From: Warburgia ugandensis
Lineage: Eukaryota; Streptophyta; Magnoliopsida; Canellales; Canellaceae
NCBI GenBank assembly: GCA_035236585.1
Contig: CP141134.1
Location: 18,406,414-18,470,413, forward strand
Reading direction: 5' to 3'
Length of the DNA stretch: 64,000 nucleotides
Made by a program: the position numbers and the translations under genes. This document shows, piece after piece, positions 1 through 11,361 of the stretch (position 1 is the first letter of the stretch; the number at the start of each line of letters is the position of its first letter). Below the pieces are notes generated by a model. It saw nothing but the letters and a program-made list of their open reading frames with translations, did no database searches and was not told the origin of the DNA.

Positions 1-1003
1 TAAAATTGAAAACTTTCCTAAAACACACTTCTAAAATTAACGTTGTCCTAATTTCCAAAGTGATAACTTTCTAAAAATGAAATTAAGCAACTTTTCCGAA
101 CATGAAATTATGCAACTCATCAAAGGACACGTGCATTATTCAACTACATTGCAAATCCTAAAGCATGCAATCTCACTTTAACATTAACTAAGCAATTTAA
201 AGATCTAATTGGATGCTTGAAAATTCAAATGAACATAAATTGCATGGTACTATTAATTAAACAAAACAAACCATGAAAGAAATTCCAGCAACAAAGTAGT
301 TGAATCATTCACTCAATAAAAAATGTAAAACATAGAATTAATCAATTCTAATATAAGAAAAGATTAAAAAATGTAAACTATCAACTGCTGGCCACCAACA
401 TGAATTGAAAATTCCAATAAAATCCATTAACATAAAGCTCCCAAAAATGCAATCCAATTCTGAAATTAAAATCCTATTATGATGAAGTCCACTTGATGTT
501 AATCCACCACAACTACAAGCTAATCCTTCTTCAATTGTTCCAACTATCAATCATGAATAAGTATGCTCAAAATTCAATGGAAATTCTAACAAAATAACAA
601 GGAAAAACTCTAAGGAAACTAAGGAATCAAGGCTGGAATTCAAGGAACTTAAAAGAGAAGCAAAAGGCAATGAAAGGCAAAAGGGAAACAACTAGATTTG
701 AGATGACTTCCTTGGTTGTCACTTCAAGGGAAAACCATCCTTCAATCTTAGTCTTTAAGGTAAGGAAAAACAAAGGAAAGTGAAGCAAAAAATAACATGG
801 AAAGAACTAAGAACAAATAAGAGAAACAAAGGAAGAATGACTAACCTTTGAAGGACGAATCAAACCCCCAAACTAGGCATGGAACAATCTGGGAAGATGC
901 CACCCACCTTAGGAAGAATAGAAGCTACCCAAAGTATGTGAAAATCAAAGCAAAAGGGAGAAGAAACTAAGGTTAGGAAGTGGACGTCCCAAGCAATGGT
1001 GCC
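1..1003 (-). repeat. R-U5-like tandem unit behind an Athila-type LTR, cut by window edge
   Basis: On the - strand this stretch follows the primer-binding-site-like motif at 986-1003 and repeats, in the same orientation, the second half (R-U5) of the LTR at 1010-3488. Base 1 aligns with about 1,222 of that LTR. Landmarks shared with the copies at 14,561-18,340 include the AACTTTCCTAAA-type runs, the CCTTCTTCAATTGTTCC block and the GGATGAATCAAACCCCC block. It is non-coding; a 70-codon frame inside it is spurious. Confidence 0.8.
986..1003 (-). promoter_or_regulatory. Athila-type primer binding site (Asp-tRNA-like)
   Basis: Read on the - strand it is TGGCACCATTGCTTGGGA, close to the TGGCGCCGTTGCCGGGGA site of Athila/Tat elements. 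It sits 6 nt after the LTR end (ACATAACA at about 1010), as in the other copies. Confidence 0.75.
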
Positions 1004-1009
1004 AAAAAC

Positions 1010-3488
1010 TTGTTATGTATTTGAAGTTAACTAGCAAGGACACGATTCATTTGCAATATAGCACGCTAGTGAGATTGATCCCACACAGAGTAAAATAAAT
1101 GTGATGCTAGTGGTCCACACTTTAAACTATCTAACCTAGCAAAAATTCAAGAGACTTTTAACTTAAACTAAGAATGGAAATTAGCAGATGAAAATGAAAA
1201 TTATGCAAAAATTAGAAACATACTAAAATTGAAAACCTTCCTAAAACACACATCTAAAATAAAAAATTTCCTAAATTAAAAACCATCTAATTTTATAACT
1301 TTAATAAAATAATAAATTTCCTAAAGTGAAAACTTTCTAAAATTGCAATTAAGCAACTTTCCTAAACATGAAATTAAGAAACTCATCAAAGGACACATCC
1401 ACTAATCAACTACTTTGCAAATCCTAAAACAACAATCTCACTTTAACATTAACTAAGCAATCTAATGATCTAATTACGTTCTTAAAAATTCAAGTGAAAA
1501 AAAAGTGCATGGTACTGGAAATTAAACAAAACAAACCATTAAAAGAAATTCTAGCAGCATAGTAGTTGAATCATTCACCCAACAGTAAAAGGTAAAACAT
1601 GAAATTAATGAATTCTAATGTAATCAAACATTCAAGAATGTAAACTATTAACTACTGGACACCAACATGAATGAAAAACTCCAATAAACTTTATTGAATT
1701 ACATTAAAATATATTAACATGAAGCTCCCATACATGTAATCCAAATATGAAATTAAAATCTTATTACAATGAAGTCCACTCAATCTTAATCCATCCATAA
1801 ATACAAGCTAATCCTTCTTCAATTGTTCCAACTATCAATCATAAATAAGTACGCTTGAAATTCAATGGAAATTCTAATGGAATGAAAAGGCAAAACTCTA
1901 TGGAAACTAAGGAAGCAAGGCTGGAATTCAAGGAACTTAAAAGAGAACCAAAAGGCAATGAAAGGCGAAGGGAAAAACTAGATTCTAAATGATTTTCCTT
2001 GGCTGTCACTTCAAGGAAAAACCAGCCTTCAATAAAGCAAAGAAACAACTGGCATGAAAAGAACTAAGATCAAACAAGAGAAACAAAGGAAGAGAGACTA
2101 ATCTTTGAAGGATGAATCAAACCCCAAAAACCAGGCATGGTACACTCTTGAAGATGCCACACACCTTAGAAAAAATGGCAGCTACTAAAAGTATATGAAA
2201 ATAAAGAAAAAGATAGGAGAAAATAAGGTTAGGAAGAGGAGTTCTCATTCCTATGGAGGGGGCATCTTTTTCCTTATTGAAAAGGTCTCCCTCTCTTTTG
2301 TTTGTGCTACTTTTATAGCTTTATCTCCAAAATTTTCTAGGGTACCCTAATAATGAAATGCGGTGGGTATGAAATCAATTTTTTTTGGATGGTTAAGATG
2401 GTAGGTAGCTATTGTTTCAAAAGAGGAAAGTGGGTGAGAGTTGGCTGCCCTTTTGGAAGTGGAGTAGGTGGAAGACACCACCTTTTTAAGATGGGGCGTC
2501 TTCCCCTTCAAAAGTTGTTGAACACCCTAAAAAATAGGAAGGTGAGTGAGGTAATAAGATGGGAAAGAAATGGAGGGAAGGAGGTGGACAATTCTGCTTA
2601 GTTTGGTAGTATCCTAAGAAGTGGAGAGCGATTGGGTAGTTGTAATAGAGTTTTAGCATTGTTATAGAGTTTTAGAAAGATGCAATTCTAGATTAGAATT
2701 TGAAATTAGTAGTGCATCTTAGGGATGAGGTGGAAAGTGAGAAAAAGATGGAGAAAAGTGAGAAAAAGGATAAAAAATAGAAGGCTCTCATCCTATTGGT
2801 TCACCTGCCGTCTTATTCTAATAAGATTTTCCTTAATTATCTTCAAAATATCTCATGGATAATTCTCTTGGATTTCCTCCAATCCTAGCCTTCCATATTA
2901 CATGGTTATGTGGATCAGATGGCAACTTTGAAAGCTCCATTAGCTTGACTTCATGTCTGGGTGGAAGCTTCCTTGGCTTGGCTTGGTGGTTGTCTTACGT
3001 CCTTACCTTATCACCTTGTCCATTGCTTAAATATGGCTTGGTGGCTTACATGCAACCCATGCAAAGGTGGTAGAAATGCATGGCTTAATTCATGGGCCCA
3101 CTTTGGCCACCCTTAGCTCCTTTGATTTCATCCATTGCCAATTTTAAAAATGATCTTCAAACTTGATCCCATGTTGGATTAATGATTCTTAGGTTTTGAT
3201 TCGATCTTTTGATCTTGATCTTCATAATTCATCTTGATCGATCTCGACTATCAGATCATCATCTCTCTTCCTACAAAAGAAAAAAATTCTAATTAAATCT
3301 TAAAAGATGATTAATCACATACTTACATTGGATTAGCCTCTTAGCCTACAAAATATCAAAATTTTGAGTAATTAGGTAAAAAATGCATGTGTTAGGAATT
3401 TTGGTCTAAAAATCCTAATTTACCCTTATAAGTTATGACACATGGATAACTAATTGGTTGGATTTTATGAAAAATTAAATACCTATCA
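1010..3488 (-). mobile_element. Athila-type LTR (2.48 kb), left arm
   Basis: The - strand runs from TGATAGGTATTTAATTT at 3488 to ATAACA at 1010. The ends match the solo LTR at 52,078-54,981, whose target duplication fixes them (TGATAAG...ACAACA). A TATA-like box lies at 2311-2320, so U3 is about 1.17 kb and R-U5 about 1.3 kb. The diagnostic U5-end motif (GATTGATCCCACACAGAGT on +) lies at about 1,073-1,091. Homologous full copies lie at 11,362-13,679 (+) and 17,106-19,618 (-). No coding sequence is present; small frames at 1839-2048, 2353-2601 and 2855-3073 are not genes. Confidence 0.85.
2311..2320 (-). promoter_or_regulatory. TATA-like box of Athila LTR
   Basis: AGCTATAAAA on the - strand, at the same place as CTATAAAAAG in the two other long LTR copies (12,491 and 18,411). 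It marks the probable U3/R border. Confidence 0.6.
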
Positions 3489-4430
3489 CACCTCCAACCA
3501 GTATTTTGCTTATCCTTACAAAACATGTGAAAAGTCATCTTACAAAAATAAATACAAGGTTCCACTTTCATAGTTACTCACGATTGCATTTAGCATATAC
3601 GACAAGTGCTTAAACCCCTACGTTACCCCTAGTGGATGACTTATGCCTCATGAGGGTTTATAATGAATACACCCACAAAATTCCATAAGGTTGAGTTACC
3701 TATTTTATCTCAAAGAATCATCATTCATTAACATTCCACTAGTTTTTCACAACTTAATAGAGAAGATTGTTAATTTTACAAATCATACACATACTAAAGA
3801 TATTTTATTTGCATTATTTTTGAGAGTGCATGTATATATAAATTTTGACTTCTAACTAGATATGCTTAAATTCCATTGAATATATGTTTTTACCTCAAAT
3901 CCTCTTAGGTATATTTCTCCCATTATGTGACTAAATCTTGCAAGCTAATGACCCACATAAAATTTTTTAAGTGCTAATGAGATAAAGGAAAGTGACCCTT
4001 AAGAGTGGATGTTATTACCAAGAATAGTAGGGATCCTTTACCTTAATTCCTTTTTTTTTTATCTCCTCTTTAAGGATATGTTTCACCTAAGATCAATAGG
4101 TCTATAGATAGGACAAAATGTAGGCTTGGGTAGGGTTTTGAAAAGAAGGGTACAAGGATTTCAAAGGTTCAAAATTGAGTAGAGGTCTTCTGTTGATTAT
4201 CAGACAATCCTTCCTTAACTTTGTTGAAGTGAATTTGCTTTGTATTCTTGTCTTTTTCACTTTTCTTTCTTTCTTTATTATTTTTTTCTTTTCTTTTGAC
4301 TTCTTTAAAAGAAAGACTGCTAAATTTTCTCACTTCTTTAACTTTTTGTCCTTTTCCATTAACTCTACTCATTTTGAAAATGGGTAATGGTTATTTATTT
4401 TTTAGGCTTATCCTGGGTTAAGGTAAATTG

Positions 4431-4434
<4 letters not shown>

Positions 4435-4484
<50 letters not shown>
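4435..4484 (-). repeat. (CAT/ATG)n microsatellite, LINE 3' tail
   Basis: About 17 copies of CAT on the + strand directly abut the proposed target duplication. RTE elements commonly end in such short tandem repeats. Confidence 0.9.
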
Positions 4485-4499
4485 AGACCTTTATCCCAA

Positions 4500-4829
4500 T
4501 TAGGGGTTGGCCACATGAATCTTATTCCTCCATTCCTCTCTATTAAGTACTATGGCTTTATTTAGTCCTAAAGTTTTTAAATCTTTCCTCACCACTTCTA
4601 TCCACATTCTTTTGGGCCTTCCTCTTGCTCGTTTAAAACCTTCTACTTGTATTGACTCACTCCTTCTAACCAGTGCCGTTGTTGGTCTCCTTTGAACATG
4701 TCCAAACCATCTAAATCTAATCTCCCTCATCTTGTTATATATTGGTACTACCCCTAAATTTCTTCTAATATTTTCATTTCTAATTCTGTCCTTTCTTGTC
4801 TTACTACTCATCCATCTCAACATCCTCAC
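4500..4829 (-). pseudogene. RTE LINE ORF, C-terminal fragment
   Basis: A 109-codon open stretch encodes the C-terminal tail typical of plant RTE-clade non-LTR retrotransposon polyproteins. Recognisable pieces are MRMLRWM near the start, RFRWFGHVQRRP at about residues 39-50, RGRPKRMW at about 74-81 and a closing NKIHVANP. This part lies downstream of the reverse transcriptase core, which is absent because the insertion is 5'-truncated. The start codon is only the first Met left inside the truncated frame. The fragment cannot be functional alone but is well conserved, suggesting a fairly recent insertion. Confidence 0.88.
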
Positions 4830-5429
4830 TTCCTCTAATATTGGTGTTAAAGAAGAATTTTTTTAATAATAGGCTCAAGGAGCTAACTAGTGGTATAGTA
4901 TATTGGGTAGGTTTTATGTCTTAAGGCTAAACAAGGATGGCTTGTATAAGTTCCTAGGCTTCTTAAAGTCTATCAGATTCAATAAATTTTCTAGAAAGAA
5001 AACTATTACTCCTATTAGTCCTTGATAGTTAACCAAAACAAGAAGAACATGATCACACTATGTTATATACACTGAAGAAACTATGAAATTACTTATAATT
5101 CTCTGAAAAGGAAGATAATCTCTAAACTTAATTCATTATAGGCCACTAAAGATTTTCCTTAGGGTCTCTAAGTTATACCTTTCTATTACTCTTGACTATG
5201 CTATGTGTAATTATTTTCCAAGAATTAAACTTCATAAAATGCTTCAACATATGAATAATATGCAAAACTTGCCATATACACTCCCTTTGAGTGGTGAAAA
5301 CAATAGAATTACTAAATTTTGAACATCTAGTTCTCATCATAGTAAGGGAACTCTTCCTTAAATTCCTGTGTTGCCTCCCAGTAAGTGTTAAGTTTAACAT
5401 CTTCATCTAGACATTAAAAATTGAAATTA

Positions 5430-6640
5430 GACTATGCAAGATAGGCCTATAGTGGATCCAATGTAGACAACCGTGGTAGAACTTCTCGAACTAAATCTTC
5501 AATTAAGTTGCAAGAGTCATTAAGATCTAATTATTGATGGTTGGCATTGAAAACATTGAGCTCAACTTTTATTTTTTCAAAGGATTATTATAACATACCA
5601 TTTCTAAAATTTATGTTTGCATTGGATGTTGCCAAAAATGGATGTCTAAAAATTACTAGGATCTACCTACTATGGTCTGATACAGGCTGGGTGTCCAGGA
5701 CAATGAAATCAACAAGTAAATAAAATTGGTCCACCTGTATTAATACATCTTCAACCATACCACGAGGAATCTTAATTGATTATTAGCTAATTGCAATGTG
5801 TTGTTGGTTGGCTTAAGATCACCAAACTGTAGTTGTTCATAGATTGAGTATGGCAATAGATTAACACTAGCCCCTAAGTCAATTAATGCCCTATCTATGA
5901 TATGTTTTCCTATAATACAAGAAATTGTAGGATATCTTGGATCTCTAAATTTTGGTGGGGTCTTGTGTTGAATTAAAGATCTCACCTGCTCGGTGAGGAA
6001 GTCCTTCTTTTGTACATTAAGCTTTTGCTTTATAGTACAGAGCTCTTTAAGAAACTTGGAATAAGAAAATATATCCTTTATAGCAATGAGTAATGGAATA
6101 TTTATTTGTACATGTTTAAGCACTTCCATTATCTCATTGAAATTTGTTTCTTTCTTAGCCTTGTTGAGTAATTGAGGGAATGGGACTTTGGGTGCATAGG
6201 GTGCCTCCACTATAGGCTAAGATGGATTAGGAGATTTATGTCTAATCTATTTCGCCTGTGTTTTAGCCTGTTTATTCTCCTCTTGCCTTTCCTTAGTTTG
6301 TACTACTTTGCTATGAGCTTAACGACTACTCCTAAGGGTTGTGATAGACTTGGCTTGCTCATGGGGTCTTTGTGAATTAAACCATCTTTCTAATTGGCCC
6401 TTAGGTTTAGGGATAGGCTAACTAGGAAACTATCCTTTTTTCCTTTCACTTAAAGATGCATGCAACTAACCCATTTCCCTCTCTATCCTAGTAATATTTT
6501 TTCGACTCTCATTCTGGGTTTGATATAGGGCTTTAATATTTTCATTAAGTTTTATCATGATATATTACATATTGTCCTCCATTGATGGTTTCTTTCTTTG
6601 TTGGGGTAGTTAAAAACCTGGTGGTTGTTGTGAAGCAAAA
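5430..6640 (-). pseudogene. Athila-type gag C-terminus and protease relic, left arm
   Basis: On the - strand the frame begins with the end of an Athila-type gag, with stops. GQLHASLSE is near 6,460, and a TTLRSS remnant of the usual ITLRSGK block is near 6,330. It then opens into a 156-codon stretch (6210 to 5740). That part contains PFPQLL, the NIPLL/KFLKELC/KLNVQKKDFL block typical of Athila, and the protease motif DLGAS at residues 111-115 (5,880-5,866). More protease sequence (VLDTQP, HPFLATSNA) continues to about 5,600. No RT, RNase H or integrase follows: the 3' non-coding region starts directly. It is a broken, non-autonomous copy. Confidence 0.85.
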
Positions 6641-6659
6641 ATCCTAAGAATGAGATCAA

Positions 6660-7690
6660 TAAAATATCACTAGGTTAGAGAGGGAAATGGGTCAGTTACA
6701 TGCATCTTTAAGTGAAAGGGAAAAATAAAAGTTTCCCAATCAGCCTATCCCTAACCTTATTGCCCAATTAGAAATAGGGTCTAGTTCACAAAGACCCATG
6801 AGCAAACCAAGTTTATCACAAACCTTAGGAGTCATTAGGTTGATAAAAAAGTAGGGCGGATTGAGATAAAGGAAGAGGAGAATGAAAAGGCCAAAACACA
6901 GGAGAAAGAGATTAGATAGAAATTTCCTAATCCATTTGAGCTTATAGTAGAAGCACCATATGTCTCCAAAGTCCCATTCCCTCAACTACTCAACAAGGCT
7001 AATAAAGGAACAAATTTTAATAAGACAATGGAAGTGTTTAAACATGTACAAATAAATATTCCATTACTCAATTCTCTAAAGGATATTCCTTCTTATGCCA
7101 AGTTTCTTAAAGAGCTCTCCATTACAAAGAAAAATCTTAATGTGCAAAAGAAAGACTTCCTTTCCAAGTAGGTGAGCTCTTTAATCCAACACAATTTCCC
7201 ACAAAAATTTAGAGATCTAGGATGTCCTACAATTTCTTGTATTATAGGAAAACATGTCATAGATAGGGCATTAATTGACTTAGGGGCTAGTGTTAATCTA
7301 TTGCCACACTCTGTTATGAGCAACCAGGGCTTGGTGAGAATCAATTAAGGTTCCTCGTGGTATGGTTGAAAATGTATTAATACAGGTGGACTAGTTTTAT
7401 TTCCTCTGTCATTTTATTGTCCTGGATACCTAGTACGTATCGAAGCCCAATAGTCAGATCCCAGTAATTCTTTGACATCCATTCTTGGCTACATCTAATG
7501 CAATCATAAATTGTAGAAATGGTATGTTACAATTATCCTTTGGAAAAATGAAAGTTTAGCTCAATGTTTTCAATACCAACCATCAACAATTAGATCTCAA
7601 TGACTCTTACAACCTAATTGAAGATTTAATTCCTGAAATTCTACCACGATTGTCTACCTTCAATCTTGCAGGCTTATCTTACGCAGTCTA
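6660..7690 (+). pseudogene. Athila-type gag C-terminus and protease relic, right arm
   Basis: This inverted homologue of 5,430-6,510 is more decayed: short frames, several stops and frame changes. Matching landmarks are the MGQLHASLSE block (about 6,680), the EAPY...PFPQLLN region (6,950-7,000), the NVQKKDF block followed by a stop at about 7,170, the DLGAS protease site (about 7,276-7,290) and HPFLATSNA (about 7,480). It also lacks RT, RNase H and integrase, ending at the same place as the left arm. The two arms meet around 6,510-6,655, where only the left copy's gag sequence is present. Confidence 0.8.
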
Positions 7691-8109
7691 ATTTTAATTT
7701 TTAACATCTAGCTGAAGATGTTAAACTTAGTGCTTACTGGGAGGTAAACTAGGGTTTTAGAGTCTCATTGTTCTAAACCACTCATTTATCATATAGATAT
7801 CCCATATTTCAAAACATTTGGGGACAATGTTTCATACAGGTTGGGGGGTATAGAAATGCATAAGATATCTAGTTTTTCTTTTCTTCTTGTTAAAAAAAAT
7901 TAAAAAAAAAGTTTTTAAGGAAGAGTTCCCTTACCGTGATGAGAACTGGATGTCCAGAATTTAGTAATTCTATTATTTTCACCTCTTAATGGGAGTATAT
8001 ATGGCTAGTTTTGCATGTTATTTATATGTTGAAGCATTTTATGAAGGTTAATTCTTAAAAAATAATTACACATAGCACATAGTCATGACTAATAGAGAGG
8101 TATAATTAT
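7691..8109 (+). mobile_element. Athila-type 3' non-coding region, right arm, first part
   Basis: It begins with the TTAAACTTA/CTGGGAGG block at 7,719-7,745. It contains the conserved block GGGGACAATGTTT, spacer, GGGGGGTATAGAAATGCAT at about 7,821-7,862. Both are hallmarks of the region after integrase in Athila/Tat elements. It is non-coding and interrupted at 8,110 by a solo LTR, continuing at 10,054. Confidence 0.8.
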
Positions 8110-10053
8110 TGTTAACTGCCAGTACACGGGCTATTGTAGTGCAGTGTATGAAAGTACGGGTCGATCCCACAAGGACTCACCTTAATAATTTGGATTTTTA
8201 ATAAAATTTAATTATTCAAAAATTAAAAATAAGTGATAAAAATTAAATGAAAGTGCAATCAGAATTTAGATATACTTAATCAATGAAAATTACAGAGGTC
8301 CAACTCAAAAAGACAGGAAATTAACTAAAAGAACAAGAAAAATCTACTTCCCAAGCTTGATCACATCATTTTCTTCAAATATTATATCTTCGATCTCAAT
8401 TGGCCTTCATCAATCACTTTCTGGTGCTTTTGATTAATGATTCAATAGATAGATTAGGCAAATTCTCCAAAATTTCAAAGATCTGGTCTAGATAAGAATT
8501 TTGGGTTTTAACGACTTAGATCTAATTTTGGAATCTTAGATTGAAAGACTAGGAATGATAAACTAGTTATAAAATGTCCTAGAAACAAGATCTAGAAGTT
8601 GATTGAAAATTGGATGTGAAATAGATGAGAAATTGAAGAAATCTTGTTTATTAAAGCAAAATCATTGATTTGGTTAAACTTTATTTAAAATAAGGATTGA
8701 TAAAACAGTTCTTGGATTAATCATGGAATAACATAGAACATAGACAAAATAAAATTGGAATAGAAGCAGATATACATAGGAAATTAAAATGAGGGACACA
8801 GATGGAATTCATGATTAAATGCCATGGGTAGAAATGGAATTAAGGGAAAAAACTGATTCAATAAAAAAAAAAAAAGAAACTTGATGATATAGAGGAAGAC
8901 GGTGAAGATGGGGGAGAAGCGAAGAGGAGGAGGAGAAGGAGGAAACCTATGTCAGGTTTCCTTCTCTAAGCCATTTGGTGCAGTGTAATGAAAGGGGTAG
9001 TACAGTGGAGTGGAGATTGGCTTGTGATGGAAGAGAAGGGGGAGGAGCACGGGATGCCATTGGGAGGTAGATGATGCTGGTGTTGTGTCAGGAAGGGGAG
9101 CTGGTAAGGTTTGATGGAGGGGTTTTTTTGACATTGCCATGCAGGTGCCTGTGTTGATCTGGAGTGAGATGGGGAAAGAGAAGGGAGCTGTGAAGTACCA
9201 TCAGGTGGAATGAAAGAAGAACAGGGAGATGAGGCAAGGCACTATAGATTGGTCGGTGAGGGAGAGGAGCAATAGAGAGAGGGTGCGGTGGAAAAAAAAA
9301 GAGAAAGAAGCAAAAGCAACTAGAAAGCAAAGGAAAACAGCAATGGTAAGCCAGTGAAGGAGTGTAAATAGAGAATAGTGGAGAGGAAGGGGTTGGTCGG
9401 CAATCTCTTACAGCCACCACCTATAGTCCAAGGTGGGGGGTATAGATTCCTCTGGCTACCTCCTATGGTCATGATCAAGAAGAGGAATAAAGAAGAGATA
9501 AGAGAGTGAAGGGAGGAGAAGATAAATAGTGCAAAGAGGGAGGAAAAGAGGGAAACAAAGTGATGGGTTTCCTCTTTCTTTGCAACGTCTAGCCAAAGCA
9601 AGAAGGTGGTTGTCGGTGGTTTCCTCTCTTCAAAGCCCAGCACCTTCTAATTTGCCTTCTAGCTTACTTTCCACCTTGGAGAATTCTAACTCTTATGGCT
9701 TTCCAAATCTTCTCCATGTTTTCCTTTAAAATAAAGATTCCTTTAAGAAACCATTCCATCTACACCATTGCATCTCTATTGGGACATCTGCACTAATGAA
9801 ATTTGATCTGAACCATCCAAGCCCTTTTCAGTTGATCTGCAAAACATAAGACTATATTAGAATCATCTAAACCATATATTAAGCATCAAATAAGCTCTGA
9901 TGATTATTTGAGCATTAAATTTGACAAATTAACAGTTGGACAGTCAATTTAAGTTATATTCATATTTAATCTAAAAATTATCAAATTGATGAGCTAGATG
10001 ATCTAATTAAATGCTAAATTAAGGGTATTTTGGCCAAAATTAAACACTTAACA
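8110..10053 (-). mobile_element. Solo LTR of another Athila-like family (1.94 kb)
   Basis: The - strand reads TGTTAAGTGTTTAATTTTGG ... GGCAGTTAACA, with TG...CA ends. The U5-end motif GGGTCGATCCCACAAGGA (+) lies near 8,158-8,176, as in the other Athila-like LTRs. It interrupts sequence that is continuous in the left arm at about 5,165-5,185. Flanks are GGTATAAT on the left and ATAACTTAG on the right, so a 4-5 bp duplication is likely but its exact edge is ambiguous. The interior is GA/CT-rich (8,880-9,560), which produces long but meaningless frames. No internal sequence or second LTR is present. Confidence 0.75.
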
Positions 10054-11361
10054 ATAACTTAGAGACCTTGAGGAAAATCAGTGGAGAATATAACGTAATG
10101 AGTTTAGAGACTAGCTTCCTTTTCAAGAGTTATAAGTAATTCCATAGTTTCTTCAGTGTATATAACTTAATGTCATCCTTGTTTTGGTTAACTATCAAGA
10201 ATTAATAGGAGTTATAGCTTTCTTTCCAAAAATTTATTGAATCTAATAGTCTTGAAGAAACCTAGGAAATGATATAGGTCATCCTTGTTCAGCCAGAGAC
10301 ATAAAACCTACCCAATATATTTTACCACTAGTTAGCCCCTTAAGCTTATTGACAACCCTTTTCTTCTTTAACACAATAGACCTTAACCCAGGATAAGCCA
10401 GAAAATAAATAACCATTACCCATTTTCAAAATTAGTATAGTTAGGGGAAAAGTTCAAAAAGGACAAAAAGTTAAAGAAGTGATAAATATTAGTAGTCTTT
10501 CTTTCAAAGAAGTCAAAAGAAAATAAGAAAAGTGAAAAGAAAAAGTAATAGAAAAAGAAGAGAAAATTTGAAAGAGAAGAATATAGTGGAAATTTACTTC
10601 ATCAAAGTCAAAGAAGAATTGTCCAACAATCAACAAAAGACCTCTACTCAATTTTGAACCTTTGAAATTCTTGTACCCTTCTTTTCAGAACCATAACCAA
10701 GCCTCTGTTTCGTCCTATCTAAAGTCCTATTGATCTTAGGTGGAACATAGCCTTAAAGAGGAGATAAAAAGAAGGATTTAAGTTAAAAGGCACCTACTAT
10801 TCTTGGTAATAACATCGACTCTTAAGGATCACTTTTGTTTGTCTCATTAGCACTTAAATTTTTTTACGTGGATCGTTAGCTTGCTCGATTTAGTCACATA
10901 ATGAGAGAAATATGTTTGACCTCCTATCTAAGAGTATACTTAAGAGGATTTGAGGTCAAAACATATTTTTAATGGAATTTAAGCATACCTAGTTAGAAGT
11001 CAGGACTTACAAATACATGCATTCTGAAAAATAAGTAAAATAAAATATCTTTAGTATGTGTATGATTTGTAAAATTAACAATCTTCTCTATTAAGTTGTG
11101 AAAAACTAGTAGAATGTTAATGAATGATGATTCTTTGAGAAAAAATAGGGGACTTGACCTTATGAAATTTTGTGGGTGTATCACTACAAACCCTCACGAG
11201 ACATAACTCATCCCCTAGAGGTAACCTAGGGTTTAATTGGCTTATTAAATGTGCTAAATGCAATCATGAGTACCTACGAAAGTGACACCTTATATTTATT
11301 TTTGTAGAGTCATTTTTAACATGTTTTTCTTAAGACTAGGAAAATAATTGTTGGGGGGTTC
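10054..11361 (+). mobile_element. Athila-type 3' non-coding region, right arm, second part
   Basis: Resumes the right arm after the solo LTR and runs to the LTR at 11,362. It aligns inverted with 3,489-5,165 and, more weakly, directly with 22,000-22,530. No coding capacity. The last 12 bases include the G-run TTGGGGGG (11,351-11,358), the likely polypurine tract. Confidence 0.8.
11351..11359 (+). promoter_or_regulatory. Probable polypurine tract
   Basis: TTGGGGGGT lies directly before the LTR start TGAAAAGCATTTAATTTTG at 11,362, the expected place for plus-strand priming. Confidence 0.55.

Larger units (their letters stand above)
4435..4839 (-). mobile_element. 5'-truncated RTE-type LINE insertion
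   Basis: On the - strand it carries the last part of a LINE ORF, a short 3' region with CCAACCCCTAATTGGGATAA and a (GAT)n tail (4435-4484), the usual layout of plant RTE elements. The flanks ATTGTGTT (4427-4434) and ATTGGTGTT (4840-4848) look like a target duplication. The homologous right arm has the uninterrupted site at about 10,360-10,390 (TTAACACAATAG on +). The insertion is therefore younger than the common ancestor of the two arms. Confidence 0.88.
3489..5420 (-). mobile_element. Athila-type 3' non-coding region, left arm
   Basis: This region lies between the protease relic and the LTR start and is non-coding. It aligns in inverted orientation with 7,691-8,109 plus 10,054-11,361, for example the block around 3,590-3,800 with 11,100-11,290. 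On the - strand the conserved block with TTAAACTTA, a short spacer and CTGGGAGGCAAC lies at about 5,370-5,395. In autonomous Athila/Tat elements that block follows integrase. Compared with the right arm it has lost about 180 bp near 5,365, including the GGGGACAATG block. It is interrupted by the LINE at 4,435-4,839. Confidence 0.8.

Noticed and set aside
9088..9643. Three overlapping - strand frames of about 107-110 codons
   Set aside because: They are in CT-rich sequence inside a solo LTR; the predicted peptides are low-complexity Ser/Pro/Leu/Phe-rich.
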